From contig CM066735.1 of NCBI GenBank assembly GCA_033961575.1, forward strand, positions 31,205,501 to 31,269,500: 64,000 nt of DNA. The letters are read 5' to 3'. Of this stretch, positions 1 to 12,390 are shown in pieces. The translations under genes were made by a program, and so were the position numbers. The stretch is from Aselliscus stoliczkanus (lineage: Eukaryota > Chordata > Mammalia > Chiroptera > Hipposideridae). Position 1 is the first letter of the stretch; every line of letters begins with the position of its first letter. The notes beneath the pieces are model-generated. The model had not been told where the DNA came from. It searched no databases and worked only from the letters and a program-made list of their open reading frames with translations.

Positions 1-79
1 GTTTTTTGTTTTTTTTCAGTGTTGTCATTTCTTAAGACTTTGCGCTAGCAATACATAGGTCTAGATGAAGAGACCTTAC
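1..79 (-). other. ANXA10: ANXA10 intron 3, 5' end only
   Basis: On the minus strand the sequence after exon 3 begins GTAAGG, a good splice donor, and runs off the window at position 1. Nothing else is visible in these 79 bases apart from a T-rich stretch at 1-18, which is A-rich in gene orientation. The call depends entirely on the exon 3 assignment. Confidence 0.88.
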
Positions 80-174
80 CCGGCCGTACATGCTCTGGTA
101 TGCCTCAGCAATCATCAGCCTTTGTGCGTTACAGCGCTGAGTTAGAATGTTGATCAGCATGTCTTTGTCACAGC
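80..174 (-). CDS. ANXA10: annexin A10, coding exon 3 (residues 34-65)
   Basis: Annexin A10 is a member of the annexin family of calcium- and phospholipid-binding proteins, best known from gastric epithelium. Read on the minus strand, this 95-base exon follows the acceptor TTCTTTTACAG and ends before the donor GTAAGG. With the single base carried over from exon 2 it encodes 32 residues, beginning GCDKDMLINILTQRCNAQR and ending AYQSMYGR. This is the middle of annexin repeat 1 and matches human ANXA10 closely as I remember it. The exon ends in phase 0, so the next exon, outside the window, should open with the Asp-Leu-Ile-Gly stretch of the family. There is no stop or frameshift. Residue 34 is Gly, where I recall Asp in the human protein. 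Family identity is very secure; the residue numbering assumes the human start. Confidence 0.95.
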
Positions 175-2938
175 CTGTAAAAGAATAATCACTTAAGATT
201 AGGATAGCTGCTGCTCTGTAGTTAGGAAGAATCCATTATCTAAGGATCAAAACCAATATGCAAGCTGTATCCGTGATGGTACTTTAAAGCAGTGAACAAT
301 TTTAGCTAAGATGAGAAATCACAGACTAGCACTCGATGAAGCCTAGGTTCTTCCTGTCTCTCATTTTGGTGCTTTTGCTACAGATTTTCTTGTAAAAAGA
401 TCCAATAAAAGTACAGTAATATAGAAAAGTAGTCTTTCTTCGACCACCTTTCTTACCCCACCAAAAAAGGCTTTCCTGACCTTTAAGCTGATTAGTGTTT
501 AAATGGGCACAATATCTTTCTTGTTTTGTAGTTAGAAAGTTATGACTTACAATGAACATACATTAAAACAAAAATAACTATGGTAGTTCAGAACCTCCAA
601 AAGAAGACAGAGAAATAGAGAAGAAAATTATGAAAGTACAAAGGACGTACACCCTTCTCAGGGATGGGGTTCACTTTTCATGATTTGCATGGAATTTGGC
701 CTCTCTCTCATAATAGAAGCTCTGTTTCTGGGCTGTGAGACCTCCACTTCCTTTTATACAACTCATTGATCTGACATAACACCCGAATGCACAACTAGTT
801 TAGATAAATTACCTGTAATTGAAGTCAAAGTAGAGTGATCAAGAAAGCCTTAATATTTCCCTCAGCTTAACTCAAATTTAGACAGGTTTCTTCCTGTCTA
901 GAGGCTCTTGATCTCCATTTTTTGAGAGTATTCACTTTGGAAAGCTTGCAATTGTGAATTTTTTTCTTTACTCTTTTGATATAAATCTTCTCCCAACCAG
1001 TTGCCAGTTTGACAACCCAGAAATGTCTTTCTCAAGTGCTTGGGAGCTATCTCTTTAAAATATAATCATCAAGAAAGGTAGAGTCCCTATCTCTGAGTTT
1101 CTGTTGGAGGGTAGAAACCTAACTTCCATAAGTGCCAATTAGCAAATACAGATGGCTTAATCACATTGATCAATGTCCCCAAACCTCAGTGTCCTCCAGC
1201 AGTTTTCCATTAGCTCACCCCAGTGCTTAAAGACTCTCCCATCTTTTGTTTCGGAGGAGTTGAGTTCAATCTTTTCCTGTATTGCAAAAACCTTGATCCA
1301 TATTTGTAATAGAATTGAATAAAGTCTTCCTTGCCTGTTTAATTCTTGTGGTACAATTTTTCTTTGACAAAAGGAGATATTTAATGGAGATGAGAAACAT
1401 GAATTGAAAGACTAGGAAGTTAAGCATATCATCTTTGGGAATGAAAGCCATCCTGAATGGCTTCAGGATCATAGGGAAGCTATGAGTCAGGTACTGTAAT
1501 ATCCAGTGAACAAGGGCAAGTAACTAGGATTTACATAGATGACTATACCAATGAGAAACAAAAGGAAGAGCAGGGTGTTTTCTGTAGATGAAAGAAATGG
1601 TCTGAAAGCTGTAAAATGGAAAAAGGGAGACGTAGAATCATCTCCAAAGATTGACTTTATGGTTCGTGAGATAAAAGGCAACTTCCAGTGAAGAGGCATA
1701 GAGCAACATGGTACCATGGGGCTACCCTGGTTAAAGCCCAGGACTCAAAGGACACTAAGAAGTTCTAGAAGAGTCTGTTAGCTGCATAATGGGCATTCCA
1801 AAATTAACATATTTCAATAATAAATAGAAGAATTTTCAATTATATCCATTATTATTTTTACTGTTGTCATATTTATGTAATCATTAGTCTTCTGCTTTTT
1901 ATTATTCTGTTGAGATTATCTACAACCTACCTCTCTGAATTACTCTTTATTCTTCAAAGTGTTCATTGCAATTCTTGCTCATTTATCCTTCCAGAGATAT
2001 TTCAGAAAAATTTTATATGGATCTCAAAAACTTAAAAATGTTTAAATTAAAGTAACTATGAACTTACAAATCAATTTAGGAGAATGGTCTTTTATCACTA
2101 ACATGATGTATCTGCCAAATTAGTTGTGTTGTTTTTTCTAAAAGAGAGTAAAGATATTTTTGCAAATGACCAGCTTTTGCAAATGACAAAATCTATTTTT
2201 CTAAAATTATTCATATTTGCCTTTCTATTGATGCTTCAAGTTATATTATTTTTATCTTATTTTTAACATATAATTGCTTAAATAAGTGATACGGAATTTT
2301 ATGTTTACCTTATATTGAGAAAAATTATTGAACTCATAATTTCTAATAACTTTTTGGTTAATTACCTTATATTTTGAGGTATATGACATTCTCTATAAAT
2401 ACAATTTTAAATTTCTTTTTTAGAATCATCATGTGTTTTCCTGTTTCTTGCCCTATTATATTAAGACAGGAATTTCTAGATAATTTTTATTTTCTGGCAT
2501 AATGAACCATAGCATTTTATAGACTTCTGTGATGTACTGTTGATTCCTGTTATTTGTGGTAGTCTTCAACAAAGTAACCATGAGCAGTGAATTAGAAAAT
2601 GCTGAACTATTGCTCCTGGGGGAAATATAGGGTTCAGTTTCCATTACCTTTTGGTCACAACATTTTTGTCAACATAAATGCCAGTACATTACATATGTTT
2701 GTTTGTCAATGTCCTTGTAAAACAAGCCAGTCTCATAAGCATTGAAAATCCTCTCTTCCACATTTGCTTTTCCTATATAAAACTTAGGAAGTATCTTTTT
2801 AAAACACCTTAAGGAGGTATTTTTTCTGTAGCCTCCTGAGTTGCAGGACTTGTCTCACCCGAAAGTTTAACAGTTTTTATGCTATATCCTTTCAAACATG
2901 CAAACCAGCCAGCACTACTTTCAAAAGAAAGTACACTC

Positions 2939-3044
2939 AGGCCAGCCAAGTGGCGTGGTGGTTAAGCACTGGCTTTGGAAGCCAACGGCCCCGGTTCGGG
3001 TCCCAGGTATAAGGACCAGTGACATTGCCCTCAAAAAAAAAAAA
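2939..3044 (+). mobile_element. tRNA-derived SINE, short form
   Basis: The head starts GGCCAGCCAAGTGGCGTGGT and carries the A box-like GTGGTTAAGC, an anticodon-arm-like palindrome and the B box-like GGTTCGGGTCC. It ends at TGCCCTC followed by poly(A). Near-identical flanks, AAAGTACACTC at 2928-2938 and AAAGTATACTC at 3044-3054, are the target-site duplication. Confidence 0.9.
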
Positions 3045-3055
3045 AAGTATACTCT

Positions 3056-3090
3056 ATTTATTATTATTATTATTATTATCATCATCAGTT
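3056..3090 (+). repeat. (TTA)n/(TCA)n microsatellite
   Basis: About eight TTA/ATT triplets run into three ATC units immediately 3' of the SINE's duplicated target site. Confidence 0.85.
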
Positions 3091-3234
3091 ATCATCTCAT
3101 GAAGTCATACATTTATTTGCTTCTCCATAGCTTCATAACCGAATAGATGTTACTCTAGCATTTTCTGGACAGGCTTATATATAGATCAGTGAATTTTCTC
3201 TCCCTTTTTTCCAGTTATTTCAATAATCAACAAA

Positions 3235-3820
3235 AATGAAAAAGTAGTCTACGGAATGAGAGAAAATATTTGTAAACTGTATATCTTATAAGGAGTTAAT
3301 ATTTAAAATAGATACATATCTCATACAACTCAATAGCAAAAACCCAAATAATTTGATTAATGGCACCTGAATAGACATCTTTTCCAAAGAAGGCATAGAA
3401 ATGGCCAATAGGTACATGAAAAAGTATTCAACATCAGTAATCATCAGGGAAATGAAAATCAAAACCAAAGTGAGGTATCACTTTACATCTGTTAGAATGG
3501 CTATTATCAAAAAGATAAGAGATGTGGAAAAAGGGGAATCTTTGTACACTGTTGGTGGGAATGTAAACTGGTATGGCCTCTATGGAAAACATTGCAAAGA
3601 TTCCTTAAAAAATAAAAATAGAATTACCATATATGATATAGCAATCCTGCTTCTGGGTATTGAACTAAATGAAATGAAATGACTATCTTATAGAGATATT
3701 GCTTCCCCATTTTGTTCCCCATTGTAGCAATATTGAGAGTAGCCAAGATATGGAAATCACTTAGGTGCCCTTAGGTATCCATCAACACTACATTGATAAA
3801 GAAAATGTGATACACTCACA

Positions 3821-3861
<41 letters not shown>

Positions 3862-4336
3862 GAATATTATTCAGTCATAAAGAAGAATGAAATCCTGCTA
3901 TTTGTGACAAAATGGGTAAGTCTTGAAGGCATTTTGCTAAATGAAATGGGTCAGACAGAGAAAGACAAATGCTGTATGATCTCACTTTTATGTAGAATTG
4001 GAAAAAGCTGAACTTATAGAAATGGCCAGAGGCTGGGGTGTGGGGGAAATAGGGAGATTTTGGTTAAAGGGTACAAACTTCCAGTTATAAGAGGAATAAT
4101 TTCTAGGTATCTAAGGTACAGCATGGTGAGTTGTATAATTGAAAGTTGCTAAGAGTAAATCTAAATGTCTCACCATAACTACAACAACAGAAATGGTAAT
4201 ATGTGAGATGAAGGTTGTTAACTACACTTTACCATATTAATCATTTTGCAATATATACACATATCAAATCATCACATTGCATAACTTAAACTTACACAAT
4301 GTTATGTGTCAATTATATCTCGATAAAGATGGAAAA
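3235..4336 (+). mobile_element. LINE-1 3' fragment (ORF2 end plus 3' UTR)
   Basis: In the plus direction the sequence shows the decayed C-terminal part of L1 ORF2, including the block around 3400-3680 that reads [19 protein letters not shown] and later the [15 protein letters not shown] region. The usual 3' UTR follows (tandem GGCTGGGG-type G-rich patch near 4033, then the ATGTGTCAATTATATCTC end at 4303-4322) with a short A tail. It is 5' truncated and old (L1MA/MB-like). The exact 5' border is uncertain. Confidence 0.85.
3812..3859 (+). repeat. (AC)n microsatellite inside the L1
   Basis: Dinucleotide AC repeat of about 48 bp, starting with interrupted ACTC units and ending in a pure run. 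It interrupts the L1 ORF2 remnant. Confidence 0.95.
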
Positions 4337-5149
4337 AAAAGCACATTTGCCAAGGAAAATGTTAGCAGTTGTCTTTTTCAATTGCACGTTACCAGGGTTA
4401 TCAGGGTGGATAGATTTTAAAGCACTTTGAGCTGTGTTCTTGCTTTGACATCCTAGAGAGGACACTGTGCAATCAAACCCAAAACCTCCTGAATTTCTTC
4501 AGCCTAAAATACTGACAAACAAAAAAATTACGGTGGTCAAAATGAATCCACATTCTGTCCCTGAAATTACAACAGGGACATTGAAATTGCAGCAAAGAAA
4601 ACTTTTTCAGTGAATACATTGCTGTGATCTACAGTTTTAAAACAAAAATTTGTCTCCTGAAGAGGAATTTAATCCATTACTTATTAGTATCTTGTCTGTA
4701 TATATTTTTGCTTGTGATTGTTGACGTTTTAAAAGGCATGAAAGCATTGTAAACTCCTGAAGTCGACTTTAGAGAGCATGTTTAAAGTCCTTTAGTGTTT
4801 CCCTATGGGGTTCTGCTAGTGCATAAAACACAAAGCGAATAAAGTGTGTGTGTGCGTATGCGTATGTGTATGTGTGCCTGAACACACACAGCATAGTTCT
4901 CATAAAGGTGACTTTGTCTTTCCAGTTAAGAGCTTGCTTTCTCATGAAAGGCTTTGCACGTTTTATGTAAATGTTTCCTTTATGTTGTCAGTGTTTATCT
5001 TTGTGCTCACCAGCAGTCTTCTTAAAATGACTTTTGCTTAATGGAACTGTATGCACGTTTAACAGTGCCATATCATATCTTAAAGATTCAATCTTTTTTA
5101 AGCCCAATCATTTTCCTCCTTTCTTTATATATTGCTTTTCTCAGCTCTG

Positions 5150-5335
5150 GTTTCATTCGTTGAACATCCACTTATTAAAGATCTGCATGCCAGACTCCAT
5201 GTCCTGGGAGCTAGAGCCCTCAGCAGGGAGACAAAAAGGGCAAGCCCAGTGAAAATGAGGTCAGTCACACAAGAGGCAGAAGCATGGTGGGCGGGTCTAG
5301 AATGGCTGGGTGAGTTGGGAGGACCCAAAGAATGA
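5150..5335 (-). mobile_element. L2 LINE 3' tail fragment
   Basis: The order TTCATTCGTTGAACATCC, then CATGTCCTGGGAGCTAGAG, then CAGCAGGGAGACAAAAAG follows the antisense of the L2 tail (TTCATTCAACAAATATTTA... CTGGGGATACAGCAGTGAAC...). Many substitutions, as expected for this ancient family. Confidence 0.6.
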
Positions 5336-5605
5336 TTAAAAGAGGTGGGTTCATTTGAAGAGCTTCTTGTAAGACTTAAGGCAACACCATGTCAAGGTGA
5401 AATTTGCACTTAAGAGATGCAAACCTGTTCACCAATGACTGTCCTTTCCCATTCTTTTTCTTCTTATGCTACTTTGCCCAGCTTTTAACAGAATCCGTTT
5501 GTCTTCTGTTAGACATCAGCCACCCCCATATTACAGTCTTAAAACAAGGTGAAGCAAAAAAAAAAAAAAATTACAATAAAAGATGATAGAAATGATCACG
5601 CTTAC

Positions 5606-5687
5606 CAAATCCTTGGAGGGCTCCCCCTAGCATTTGGGCATCCATTATGGGATCGAAATTGGAAGCTGGGAAGATGGTTCCCTGTAC
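5606..5687 (-). CDS. ANXA10: annexin A10, coding exon 2 (residues 7-33)
   Basis: This 82-base minus-strand exon lies between the acceptor CTCTTCCCACCAG and the donor GTAAGC. It encodes VQGTIFPASNFDPIMDAQML and then GGALQGF, 27 residues plus the first base of codon 34 (phase 1), which pairs with the phase of exon 3. The sequence covers the short N-terminal tail typical of annexin A10 and helix A of annexin repeat 1. Relative to the human protein as I recall it there are conservative changes (Pro to Ser at 15, Asn to Asp at 18). There are no stops. Being so short it has no long open reading frame around it and is easy to miss; the identification rests on the protein match, both splice sites and phase agreement with exons 1 and 3. 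Confidence 0.96.
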
Positions 5688-5975
5688 CTGGTGGGAAGAG
5701 TCCATGAGAAGATATTGCAGTAATTTGCATGAAATATTTAAACATTTTTTTAGATAACAAAAGCATATTCTATATGTTTAAATTACTCTAAGATATACAC
5801 ATAGAACTATTAAACAAATGCGTTAATTGTATGTTAATTGCAGAGACCAAATTTGGTTAATTTTTTAAAAAGTCCATTTTCCTCTACTATATTGGCTTCT
5901 GTCATTCATGTAGGAAACTTAGATACTAGAACCTATAGGAGAAAAATGTGAGAATCAAATACATATACATCTTTT

Positions 5976-6089
5976 TTTTTCTTTTTTCTTTTTTTGAGGG
6001 CAGTGTCACTGGCCCTCATATGTGGGATCCGAACCAGGGCCGCTGGCATCCCAAGCCAGATGTTAACCAACGCGCCACTCAGCTGGCCT
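5976..6089 (-). mobile_element. tRNA-derived SINE, short form
   Basis: Minus-strand copy. The poly(T)-rich 5976-5995 is the A tail, followed by GAGGGCAGTGTCACTGGCCC and the tRNA-like head, ending at GGCCAGCTGAGTGGCGCG read in reverse. Target-site copies CATATACATCTTTT (5962-5975) and CATATATATCTTTT (6090-6103) differ by one base. Confidence 0.9.
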
Positions 6090-7804
6090 CATATATATCT
6101 TTTTAATAAACAAGAATTTTCTTAGGAATTGGAGACTATTTTGTAGAAACTGAAAAGATAACCGGATGGGGGAATGCATTTCACTTACATCATATAGAAG
6201 TGGCACTTGCCACCACAGATTGTTTATACATAAGGGGCTCTAAAATACTAGAGAAAATTGAAATATTTGAATTAGGTTTATGGGATCCATAAAAATCTAG
6301 ATGATATACCTAGGGTAGAGAATTTTTAGCTGAAACTTGCAGCCGCAGAGGAAAACATGAAAATCTGACTGACATTCCATTTAAATTCTCTCTCTTGCCA
6401 AAAATACAATGGCAGAACGTTTAAGTTAGGCTTCAAATCCACATGGTCTTTTATTTCAGACAGAGCCAGCCAGGACTATGCACCATACGCCATGCTCAGC
6501 ACAAGAGAACTGTCAAACAAAATTTATTAAGAAGGGAAGGATTCCCCCTGTTTGTTGTCACTGTGCCCAGAAACACTGGGGGGAAAAATGCCTTTCCATA
6601 GCAAACAGATCTACTAGGCCTTGAGAACTCAGGCATGCACCAAACGCTTCTACGGCAATAACATTTTAGCTGAAGATGAAGCTTTCTAGTGCTCACTGTC
6701 TAATGATAGACAATTAATTAATTGATGAGAAGACTGGACCTTAATTTCTAGTCCAAGAAATGTACATATACAAGTACCAAAATATTTATGAAAACTTTTT
6801 TTGAGAATTCAGAACAATGTTCACTTGAGTTGAAACTAAGAATTAAATTCAGTTTGAATTCCATTTGACTGATATTAATGAACATGAAATTGTCTGTTTG
6901 AAGTAGAGTGGATACTATATGGTAATTACAATATGGCTATATTTTCATACTTCGAAGTACAACCATATTGGTGAAACATTCTTCTTAAATGCCTATATGG
7001 ACAGATAAACGTATGTAATTAAAATAAGAACATTATGTGCATCTTATATTCCTGAAGTTCATGCATTTATGAACAAAAATCCAATTTGCTTCTGCTATCT
7101 CAAGTTTATTGTTTTCTTGAGCCAATCCTCAATCTAGAAGCTATTTATTAGGAAATATCATGAGTTCTATTTCCTTTGTTCATTGTCCCAGTTGGGTGAG
7201 GCTCTATTAGGAAAATAGACTGATTCTTTTTTTTATTTATTAAGTTTGGATAGCAGATTCTAATGTGAATTCATAGGTTGAGTTCTCCTCACCTCAAGTG
7301 TTTTCTTCTGAATCTTATAATCCTGGAGGAGTTTTAGAGTTAAAGTTTTGAAATAACAGCCATACTATCAAATGTTAAAATGATTTTTCTTTTCTTCTAG
7401 TTGTCAGTGACTTTTACTAAATTATTTTTGTCTATGTAGTTCTTTCTCAGTTTTTTTTAATTGGGGAAATGAAAGGATTTTGAGTCATGGAAAAAAGAGA
7501 ACTTTATTTCCACTATTTTAGGAGTTAGAAAACTTGTTTAGACACATTTTGTGTGGACAGTACCAATTTTTGCCTTCGTGGCCTTAATCTTTCTTAGTGC
7601 TATCAGACAAAGGCCTGATTTAAAGTATAAAAGAGAAAATGTATTGGAAAATGATAGGACATACTGTGGACTATGTGTAACTTATCTAAGCAATTTTAAG
7701 CACAGAATGTGTAAATATTCACTACAAAACATTTCATTACTGACCAGACGAGGATCCCCCTGATTTTCTATATAAGTAAGTGCTATAAAAAGAAACTATA
7801 TACC

Positions 7805-7805
<1 letters not shown>

Positions 7806-7854
<49 letters not shown>
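7806..7854 (+). repeat. (TG)n microsatellite
   Basis: About 24 uninterrupted TG units in ANXA10 intron 1, flanked by AT-rich sequence with no recognisable element. Confidence 0.97.
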
Positions 7855-7856
<2 letters not shown>

Positions 7857-8374
7857 AAAGCTCTGAAGTTATAGATAAGGATAGAAAAAGTTAGAAATGT
7901 CCATAGTGATTAATTGGACACAATCTGTAGGTGAAAGAAGAGTCCACAGTTTTTTCTTTATAGTTTTTTTTCCTTGTACAGATTGCTAGTACAAATTATT
8001 TTTACAGTATAATGTAAAAATTACTTTTTTTTTCTTTATAGCTTTCATCTCTTTGCCACTTATAATTAATCTCTTTGTCATTTGTGCCCAAAATAGTACA
8101 CTAAAAATGTTTTGGAAATAAAGTCAGCACTAAAGGTAAAAAATAAAAAACAGTGAATGCCTAGTAATTTACAAAACATGATTATTCTAGTAAGCATTTG
8201 TTATTTGTGCCATTTGTATATCATATGAAATCATTGTATTCATTTTTATGCCAATTATTTATTACTCTTTAAGCTGAAGTCCAACATTATTTCATGTAAG
8301 GCACATACTTAATGTTCCCTTTACAATTTTGTCATTGACATACTGAATTTATCTCTTAATGATCATAGGTTTTC

Positions 8375-8725
8375 AGCTTATTGAGATATAATTGATAGAT
8401 AATAGCATGTAAGTCTAAGGTATATACTGGGATGATTTAATATATGTATATACTGTGAATTACTGACACGTAAAGTTAGTTAAAACATCTATCACAAAGT
8501 TTCCTTTTTTTTTTTCTGTTGAAGACTTTTTAAGACCTACTCTCTTAGGAACTTTCAAGTACACCATACAATACAGTATTGTTAGCTGTAATTGCCATGT
8601 TGTACGTTAGGTCTCCAGGACTTATTCACCTTGTAAGCGGTACCCTTTGATCAACATCTCACAATTGCCACTGCCCCCCGCCTCCAACCTCTGCCCCGGC
8701 CCCTAGCAACCACCAATTTTTAAAT
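8375..8725 (-). mobile_element. LINE-1 3' UTR fragment
   Basis: The plus strand reads TTATTGAGATATAATTGATA, then CTTATTCACCTTGTAAG, then CCCCTAGCAACCACCAAT, the order expected for the reverse complement of an ancient L1M 3' UTR. Borders are approximate. Confidence 0.75.
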
Positions 8726-10643
8726 GAACATTTTGACTGACCTGACCTGTTAAGTTTATTGAAACAGTCAGTTACCAGTTTTAACTTTGTCCCTGAATTA
8801 AACAATTATTTGAAAAAAAACATAATTGCTTTGGGCCATAAAACTCTTTTCAAATGACTGTGATATACCTATAAATATATATTCATATATTTTAAGGTGA
8901 TTTGACCTTTCCTTTGGATTCTTTTCCCCCCAAAATTTGTGCTCGGCCATATTTTATGCATTTCTTAATACCCCAAACCAGTTTGTCTGATAAAATCAGT
9001 CTATACTGAGCATTTGTTTCACTAATAGAACTCACTGCATTTTTATTTACAATTAGTACCGTATGTTTTCCTATATGGTATCTGTTCTTAAACTTGGGAA
9101 TCTGATATGTCATATATACTATTGTTTTATAATATATTGCTGTACCAAGTAGTTGTTCTGTGATTCCATTTCTTATTCTTCTAATTACATTTTGTGTCCT
9201 TTGTCTGTAGAAGGCATATCAAATATATATGGTGATTTTCTATGTAGTCAGACCTCTTTTTAAAATGTTCTCATTTACTAGTGATGCCACTTAAGTTAAT
9301 TATTTCTTTAAAAAAATTTTGATGAGATTTTTGGTTGAATGGCCTGGCTTTATACTTTATATATAATTAATATGATAAAACTTTTTTTTTTACAAATACA
9401 GAACATACATTAATTACTCAGATTATTTAAATCATCATATTTATTATTTTGTATTAAGAAAAATGAACAGAGACAAATAAATCAGACTCACAAATAAGAA
9501 TTAACCAGGAGAAGAGGGCGTAGTGGGGGGAGATGTTCCTGGTTGATGGGACAAAGTTTCCCCAATGACGTGTGTGAAAGTGTAAGTAAGAAATGGGAAT
9601 ACAGTAAGGCTTGACATGTGACTTATTTGAGAAGCAAAAGACAGAGGTGCGGAATGGCAAAGTCATGCTTATTAATGGGCATCTAAAGGTTTATAAGCAA
9701 GAAAATGAAATAATCTGATTTGAGCTCTGGTAATAACATGCTGTAACAATATAAAGGATGAAACAAAAAGAAGTGATACAGGTTGTGGGGTGGCTAGTTG
9801 AGATATAAAGCACACGTCAATTGATGCAACTATCATGTTCTTAATAAATACAGGTTGCTTGGTTAACTGAATGTAATTTAACTTACTAATTTTTGAGATA
9901 TATTTTAAGTTAACCCAGGAACTGTAGTTTAACCTTTTGAAAGAGTCAGCAACTGTCATTTCAGGTGTTTTTCAGCATATATACCTTTAAAGCAATGTTC
10001 TTTTTTATGTACATGTTCCTAATTTTTTTCACATCTTAAAGCAAATGGGAAATTTGTAAAACAATGGACACTTTCCAATTTGACACGAAAAATAATGTGT
10101 GTATGATAAAAGCATTTTATTTTTCTTGCTTTGAAAATTGACATGTTTAGAAATAGCATCTAAGGCAAAATAAATTCCAATGCCTGTCATTTCAATTTAA
10201 ATTCTTACCACAAGGTAATCAAAATATTACCTTGGTTTCTAGCCATTTATGAATTTAGGTTTTGACAGAGGAATAAAAAAATACTCCCGTTTAAAAGACA
10301 CAATAAATTGCTTCATAAACTCACTATGCAGAAGAGCATGAGTAATTTATAGATTTAAAATTGGTTCTAGAATATATCCTTTGAGTAAATAATGACTAGG
10401 TTTCTTTAATTTACTGAAAATTTTCAAAATTATTATATGGAACTGAATACAGACTGAAGAAAATCATATATATTTTGCTCATAGGTTGATAAAATGCTTT
10501 TCATAATCTTATAAAAATAGGCATATTTTTGAAATGAAATGCATCACATTTCATTTACTCATAGCTAGTCCAGTGGCTGGGGTCCATTAACCCATATCCC
10601 TCCAAATTCACCACTCAGGCTACCCCCATTTTAGTTAATTTTC

Positions 10644-10997
10644 TTAAGTAGCTTTTGAATCACACTCATATTGACAACCTGAGTGCCTCGAGACTTTTAT
10701 ACTTTGAAATATCAGCCATGTGAGTTGGTAATTTGATTGTTTGGATGCCTGTTTAATGAATAATTCATTGTCATTGAAATATTTTAGTTTTAGTGTAGTT
10801 GAAGATGCTAGATCCCCAGTTAATTGAGGATTTTTAGAGCCCTGAGAGGAAATTCTACAGAAATCTTGGGATTCCTCTGCATAGGGCACTTTCTGGAGCA
10901 GGGCACTCATATTTACTTGTATTTGGGGCATGGGTCCTTGGATCTCCATTGGCTCAGGTCCAAATGCCCTAATCTCTCCAGGAAGGTATTCAGCCAC
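10644..10997 (-). other. unassigned open frame of 117 codons
   Basis: A minus-strand frame from an ATG at 10997 stays open for 117 codons, starting MAEYLPGEIRAFGPEPMEIQ. I do not recognise any family. It lies in ANXA10 intron 1 on the gene's own strand. The surrounding 10560-11080 is a little less AT-rich than its neighbours and shows no repeat I can name. It could be a chance frame, a relic of an endogenous element or an unannotated exon. The sequence alone does not favour a coding role. Confidence 0.2.
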
Positions 10998-11109
10998 CCT
11001 AATCGCCTCGGACTCATATCTGACCAGAGTTGTTTTGAAGTGTTTTCAATGGCTTTAAACACAACCAACACTAAATGATGGATTATCAAATATATTATTG
11101 CCCTCTCTT

Positions 11110-11320
11110 ACCTTTCCACAACTAATGTGTCTTTCAGTACAATACTGTCAGTTTTATCCTCAAAATAGCTTTCATATGATTCCCTTCTTTTAATTTCTGT
11201 TACTACGTCCTTAGTACAGGCTGTTGCCACTTTTCCTTTGGGTTATATACAATAAGCTGCTAAGTAGGTCCAATTTGTTTTCACTGCCACAATGATCCTT
11301 CTGAAAGATACACCCATGGT
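11110..11320 (+). mobile_element. L2 LINE fragment
   Basis: Fragments such as TTTTCACTGCCACAATGATC and CTTCTGAAAGATAC match the order of the L2 ORF/3' region in sense orientation, strongly diverged. Assignment is by pattern only. Confidence 0.4.
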
Positions 11321-11689
11321 TTGTCTTTGCAGGCCTAAAATCTTAATGTCAAAAATAGTGCTTCTCAATATTTGTTTTTCACTCTGGCCCACAGGATGGA
11401 TGATTTTCACATGAAAAACTTCCCTGGGAACATCTAGGTTTATGAGCACATCACAGTATGCTAGCCTTAATGACATTCTATTCTTGCCTACTCAACAGAG
11501 TATATGGTAATAAAACTGAGTGAACATATCATGTTATAGGGCAACACATGAATTGTATAGAATAGAAAAAGGCATGCAACTTTGGCTTATTAATATTAAT
11601 GGCAGTATTTTTGGTGCATACTGCAACTCATTCCTCTGACTGAGACTAGGAATTGTGAGATTCAATCCAAATATTTCAAAAGAGTAAAC

Positions 11690-11995
11690 AGTGTTTTTCA
11701 TGACCTGGTCCTTTACTATCTGTGTGGGTTCGTATCTTATTTTCTCTTTCCTGAGCCTCTCTCTATGACACACAGCCATATATTCCAAACAAAATACTCT
11801 TCTGTGGCATTATTCATTCAGTTCCATCTATGTATAATATTTTCTACCTCCTCACCCACTCCACACTCCCATCTCTTGACTCCATTTTATGATTATGCTA
11901 AACATCTACTCAAGATTTAACTTTCAGACTTTAGCTTCAGTGTCATCTTTTACAGGGAGTGCTTTCTGATGCCTCTAGTAGAATTGTCTTCTCTC
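11690..11995 (+). mobile_element. L2 LINE fragment
   Basis: Motifs ATGACCTGGTCCTTTACTAT, CACTCCCATCTCTTGACTCC, then TTTAGCTTCAGTGTCATCTT and GGGAGTGCTTTCTGATG follow the L2 sense order (ATGATCTGGCCCCTG..., CTCAAATGTCACCT...). Ancient copy with unclear borders. Confidence 0.45.
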
Positions 11996-12339
11996 TTCCT
12001 GGTGCTTCCAATGATGGGCCAGAAGTGTAGCACATCCTACTAGAGCACCAGTAGCACAACAGCTGTAAATATTTATTTCTAATTGTACCAGGTTTCTAGG
12101 AATTATGAGTCCTATTAACTGGGCTTCCTTTATTAAGCATGAGAGTTAATATTACTTGTTGCACAAATTTGGAGATTCAACTGTTCTCATAAATAAAGGA
12201 AGAATGTTTGGATATCCAAGAAACAATTGTGGAAGAGATATGGCAAGTAAAAAGAATGAATAGTGAGGTAGAATTACTCTATGTGATTTCTCCCTACTAT
12301 TCATTAACTTTTCATTATTTGTTAAATGGTACTGTATGC

Positions 12340-12343
<4 letters not shown>

Positions 12344-12389
<46 letters not shown>
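12344..12389 (+). repeat. (GT)n microsatellite
   Basis: About 22 uninterrupted GT units. Confidence 0.97.

Positions 12390-12390
<1 letters not shown>

Larger units (their letters stand above)
175..5605 (-). other. ANXA10: ANXA10 intron 2
   Basis: The 5,431-bp intron lies between exon 2 (donor GTAAGC) and exon 3 (acceptor TTTTACAG). Positions 176-2927 are AT-rich and I recognise no repeat or gene there. Beyond that lie a short SINE, a TTA microsatellite, an L1 tail with an AC tract, a GT-rich stretch near 4842-4875 and an L2 fragment. A run of 14 A at about 5556 has no recognisable element attached. The few open frames are short and unremarkable. Confidence 0.88.
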
